Positions 60,806-64,000 of a stretch of DNA of 64,000 nucleotides are shown here, piece by piece (positions within the stretch are counted from its first letter, which is position 1; each line of letters begins with the position of its first letter). The position numbers and the translations under genes were made by a program. The notes below the pieces were generated by a model. That model saw only the letters and a list, made by a program, of their open reading frames with translations. It ran no database searches and had not been told where the DNA came from. This DNA is from Methylobacterium brachiatum (lineage in GTDB: Bacteria; Pseudomonadota; Alphaproteobacteria; Rhizobiales; Beijerinckiaceae): the NCBI RefSeq assembly GCF_020523825.1, contig NZ_JAJALK010000013.1, forward strand, positions 1 to 64,000, written 5' to 3'.

Positions 60806-62413
60806 ATGAGACTGGTGGCGTATGCTTTGCTCGGATCGACTGTCGCCTGCGCGGCGGCCGGATCCGCCCGTGCGGCCGACCTGCCGGTCAGGAAGGCCGG
60901 GCCAATCGAGTATGTCCGCGTCTGCTCGGCCTACGGCGCCGGCTTCTTCTACGTCCCGGGCACCGATACCTGCCTGCGGGTCTCCGGCCGCGCCCGGTTC
61001 GAGGGCGGCTACATCACCAGCTATACCCGCCAGGCCGGCACCAACAGCGGCGACACGTCGGGCTATCGGGGGTTGCTGCGCATCAACCTCGATGCCCGCA
61101 CGCAGACCGCCTACGGCACCCTGCGCGCCTTCGTGCGCCTCGATGCCGGCAGCCGGGCGGGGGCGGCCGGCGTGGGGCGCTCCGGCACCCAGGAGCGTCT
61201 CGGCCTGGCCTATATCGGGACCGGCGTCGACGAGAACGGCCGCGTGCAGCAGGTGATGAATGTCGACAAGGCGTTCATCCAGTTCGCCGGGCTCACCGCC
61301 GGCCGCGCCTCGTCGTTCTTCGACTTCTACGCCCACGATTTCGAGCTCTCCAGCGCGACCGCCGGCTCGGATGTCGCCTCCACCAACCTGCTCGCCTACA
61401 CGGCGACCTTCGGCGGCGGGCTGTCGGCGACCCTGTCGGTGGAAGATCCGGTCTTCCGGCGTACGCCGATCTTCGCGCCATCGGGGGGCACGTCGCCGGT
61501 CGCCCCGGTCTTCGTGGGCTACACGCGCGGCGTTCCGTCGAGCTTTGCCAACATCGACAGCATCCAGCGCGAGCGTCTGCCCGATGTCGTCGGCGTCCTG
61601 CGCCTCGATCAGGCCTGGGGCTCGGCCCAGATCTCGGCTGCCACGCACGAGCTGAACGTCGGCAACATCGCGCTCGGCACCGGCGCGAACGCCGCCGTCG
61701 CGCACACCAAGAGCGTCCAGGGCTGGGCGGTGCAGGGCGGTGTGAAGCTGAACGCGCCGTTCGTCGCGCCGGGCGACGTCCTCTACCTGCAGGGCGCCTA
61801 TGCCGACGGCGCACAATTCTACACCGGCTATTCGACCTTCAGCGGCTCGGCCGGCCAGAGCCCCGCGACGATCCAGGGCCAGAAATTCCAGCAGTTCTTC
61901 TCCGACGCGACGATCGACCCGGTCACCGGCCAGCTGCAGACCTCGCAGAGCTTCACCGCGGTGGCGTCGTACCTGCATTACTGGTCGCCGGACTGGCGCT
62001 CGGCCGTCTTCGGCTCCTACGGCGAGCAGAGCTTCGGCCGTGGCGCCCGTCTCGCCCAGGGCGCGGCCTTCAACGTCGCGAGCACGCTCGCCGGCAGCAA
62101 CCCCTTCGGCGCCAATGCCGTCGGCGCGCCGGGCACGCGGTTCTACCAGCTCAGCCAGGCCCTGCGGGACACCTACCAGTTCGTCGCCGGCGCGAGCCTG
62201 ATCTGGTCGCCGGTGAAGGACCTCGATATCGGCCTCGAAGGCTACTACACCCAGATCGGCCTGAAGAGCGGCCGGGCGATCGACCTCGACAAGAGCCCGA
62301 CGGCTTATTCCGCGGCCAACATTGCCGCGATCAACGCCGGCACCTTCGTGCCGCGCACCGCGACCCAGGACTCGGTCTCGCAGATCCGGTTCCGCGTCCA
62401 GCGCGACTTCTGA
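60806..62413 (+). CDS. Outer-membrane porin, array copy 3
   Basis: 535 residues. Signal peptide ends SARA-A, mature ADLPVRKAGPIEYVRVCSAYGAGF, C-terminal FRVQRDF. The frame is open upstream to 60707 but no signal peptide is found before the ATG at 60806, which has GGGG at 60796-60799. Copy 3 lacks the initiation region shared by copies 1 and 2. Part of its 3' end (62240-62374) is identical to copy 2. Confidence 0.92.
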   Translation: MRLVAYALLGSTVACAAAGSARAADLPVRKAGPIEYVRVCSAYGAGFFYVPGTDTCLRVSGRARFEGGYITSYTRQAGTNSGDTSGYRGLLRINLDARTQTAYGTLRAFVRLDAGSRAGAAGVGRSGTQERLGLAYIGTGVDENGRVQQVMNVDKAFIQFAGLTAGRASSFFDFYAHDFELSSATAGSDVASTNLLAYTATFGGGLSATLSVEDPVFRRTPIFAPSGGTSPVAPVFVGYTRGVPSSFANIDSIQRERLPDVVGVLRLDQAWGSAQISAATHELNVGNIALGTGANAAVAHTKSVQGWAVQGGVKLNAPFVAPGDVLYLQGAYADGAQFYTGYSTFSGSAGQSPATIQGQKFQQFFSDATIDPVTGQLQTSQSFTAVASYLHYWSPDWRSAVFGSYGEQSFGRGARLAQGAAFNVASTLAGSNPFGANAVGAPGTRFYQLSQALRDTYQFVAGASLIWSPVKDLDIGLEGYYTQIGLKSGRAIDLDKSPTAYSAANIAAINAGTFVPRTATQDSVSQIRFRVQRDF

Positions 62414-62921
62414 TTCGATCCCTCAGCGCCGGGCCTTCTTCGCCGGAGGGGCCGCTTCGCGCGGCCCCCGTCCGCGGATCCGGTCCGCCTGAGCGTCCGC
62501 CCAGACCTGGCTCCGTCGCCGGCCGGGCTCGGCTGGCCTTTGCGATGGGCGGGCGTGCCCGTGCGTCGGCCGAATGTCATCCGAATATCGCGCGAGCGTT
62601 ATTGCATAGTTCTAAGATATATAAGTTCGCATTCGACGCGAACTGACCCATTATTTTCGAATTATGTCGAATATTTTCGAACAAGAAGCCATATGTATTT
62701 TGTTGCAGATCCGCAACAAGATGATGAATGTGTGTGCCGGTCGTGGAATGAACGTTGCTAGCTAAAAGAACGGATCGCAGAATGATCCGCGAAAGATGAG
62801 TCTCGGGCGTTTTGCTCCGGAAAAATCTTCCATCTCACATAAGAAAATCAAATCAAACCTGCGTTCGGCAGGGAAAACGGGAAGCGTTGCCGTCCTCGGC
62901 TTCAAACTTCTGGGGGTCTTG
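62414..62921. other. Porin 4 upstream region
   Basis: GC-rich to about 62570, including a dyad GGGGCCGC/GCGGCCCC (62448-62455, 62461-62468) without a T-run, then AT-rich with direct repeats TATTTTCGAA (62652-62661, 62672-62681) and the fourth palindrome. No gene recognised. Confidence 0.5.
62700..62719 (+). promoter_or_regulatory. Shared porin-upstream palindrome, copy 4
   Basis: TTGTTGC-N6-GCAACAA, spacer AGATCC; the best of the four, a perfect 7-base dyad. Its centre is 212 bases before the porin 4 ATG. Confidence 0.7.
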
Positions 62922-64000
62922 ATGAATGTGTTGAAGCGTTCCCTGCTGGGTTCTGCCGCCGCGCTCGCCGCGGCTGGATCCGCCCATGCCGCCGACCTGC
63001 CGGTCAAGAAGGCGGCCCCGATCGCGTATGTCCGGGTCTGCTCCGCCTTCGGGGCCGGCTTCTTCTACATCCCGGGGACCGATACCTGCCTGCGCATCTC
63101 GGGCCGGGCCCGGTTCGAGGGGGCCTACCAGACCTCGTCCAGCCGCCAGCCGGGCGCTGCCGGCGACACGTCGGGCTACCGGGGGTTGGCGCGCTTCAAC
63201 CTCGATGCCCGCACCCAGACCGCCTACGGCACCCTGCGCGCCTTCGCGCGCCTCGACGCCGCCTCGCGCACGGGCGTCATCCATTCCGGCACGATGCTGC
63301 GCATCGGACAGGCCTACGGCGCCACCGGCGTCGATGAGGCCGGCCGCGTGCAGCAATACGTGAACGTCGATAAGGCGTTCATCCAGTTCGCCGGCCTCAC
63401 CGCCGGTCGCGCCTCGTCGTTCTACGATTTCTACGCGCACGACTTCGAGTTCTACGGCGCCACGTCCGGCTCGGACAATGCGTCGACCAACCTGCTCGCC
63501 TACACGGGCACCTTCGGGAACGGCCTGTCGGCGACCGTGTCGATCGAGGATCCGGTCTTCACCCGCTCGCCGGTCTTCGCGCCGTTCACGAACGCCGCCG
63601 CGGTCACGCCCGTCTTCGTCGGCTACACCAACGGCGTGCCGTCCCGCTACGGCAACGTCGACACCATCCAGCGCTCGCGGCTGCCCGATTTCGTCGGGGT
63701 CCTGCGGATCGACCAGGACTGGGGCTCGGCCCAGCTCTCGGCCGCCACGCACGAGATCAATGTCGGCAACCTGAGCACCGCGCCGGCCGCGGGGACCGGC
63801 GGCGTCCTGACCGGGATCCCGCACACCAACGCGGTCCAGGGCTGGGCCGTGCAGGGGGGCGTGAAGTTCAATCTGCCGTCGATTGCCCCGGGGGATACCC
63901 TCTACCTGCAGGGTGCCTACGCCAACGGCGCGCAGAGCTACGCCGGCTATTGCATGATCGCCGGCTGCTACCGGCAGTCCAACACCGGCTTCGATACCCA
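62922..64000 (+). CDS. Outer-membrane porin, array copy 4 (cut by window end)
   Basis: The frame from the ATG at 62922 stays open to the last base, giving 359 residues. Signal peptide ends AHA-A, mature ADLPVKKAAPIAYVRVCSAFGAGF as in the other copies. It is the most divergent of the four in the region of the second third (FYGATSGSDNASTNLL, ATVSIEDPVFTRSPVF) and has two extra Cys (near YCMIAGCY, 63950-63970). The C-terminus lies beyond the window. Confidence 0.92.
   Translation, partial: MNVLKRSLLGSAAALAAAGSAHAADLPVKKAAPIAYVRVCSAFGAGFFYIPGTDTCLRISGRARFEGAYQTSSSRQPGAAGDTSGYRGLARFNLDARTQTAYGTLRAFARLDAASRTGVIHSGTMLRIGQAYGATGVDEAGRVQQYVNVDKAFIQFAGLTAGRASSFYDFYAHDFEFYGATSGSDNASTNLLAYTGTFGNGLSATVSIEDPVFTRSPVFAPFTNAAAVTPVFVGYTNGVPSRYGNVDTIQRSRLPDFVGVLRIDQDWGSAQLSAATHEINVGNLSTAPAAGTGGVLTGIPHTNAVQGWAVQGGVKFNLPSIAPGDTLYLQGAYANGAQSYAGYCMIAGCYRQSNTGFDT

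Noticed and set aside
1..64000. tRNA, rRNA, CRISPR arrays, transposases, prophage or integron
   Set aside because: None recognised: no spaced identical repeats, no cloverleaf-like sequence spotted by eye, and no transposase, integrase or capsid protein among the translated frames. A tRNAscan and Infernal run would be decisive.

Overview
This is a GC-rich alphaproteobacterial chromosome segment, most like Methylobacterium/Methylorubrum (Hyphomicrobiales). The assignment is an inference from gene content: four porins of the rhizobial/Methylobacterium type, a class I polyhydroxyalkanoate synthase, a CrtI/CrtN-type carotenoid desaturase, homospermidine synthase, an IalB-family protein, a SciP/DUF1153 cell-cycle regulator and FlbD. 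No methanol-oxidation gene is in the window, so methylotrophy is not shown.

Layout. 1-0.3 kb: AT-rich stretch with a short ORF remnant. 0.3-4.6 kb: a tightly coupled minus-strand operon of desaturase, DUF2141 protein, ABC ATPase and ABC-2 permease. 4.6-13.3 kb: TrmH-type methyltransferase and MaoC hydratase, CDF-like transporter, metallophosphoesterase, a large hybrid histidine kinase, a CPA1 Na+/H+ antiporter and a putative outer-membrane channel. 13.3-20.4 kb: TM2 protein, homospermidine synthase, small membrane protein, IalB-family protein, an 1141-residue helical-repeat protein, and a P-loop kinase with an apparent frameshift. 20.6-35.8 kb: surface and motility genes, with a three-gene TadE/TadG operon, fliP, a flippase-like membrane protein, a ferredoxin-like protein, a KpsE-like chain-length protein, the fliF-fliG-fliH-fliN-flbD operon, sciP, flgD and fliK. 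36.4-53 kb: housekeeping and metabolism (mnmA, pmtA-like, TVP38, histidine kinase, bioB, FAH-family, FadL, phaC, aminotransferase, prfB, ggt). 53-55.4 kb: PilZ, HupE/UreJ and an exported protein. 55.7-64 kb: four tandem porin paralogues, the last cut by the window end.

Regulation visible in the sequence. CtrA-like boxes (TTAA-N7-TTAA with one mismatch) lie upstream of the Tad operon, fliF and sciP. A good sigma-54 -24/-12 element precedes fliK, fitting the neighbouring FlbD. prfB carries the classical +1 programmed frameshift. The most notable new signal is a shared palindrome, GTTGC-N6-GCAAC, that sits 209-218 bp upstream of the start of all four porin genes; it could be an operator or a leader-RNA hairpin. 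Several long perfect inverted repeats lie between genes.

No tRNA, rRNA, CRISPR array, transposase or prophage gene was recognised.
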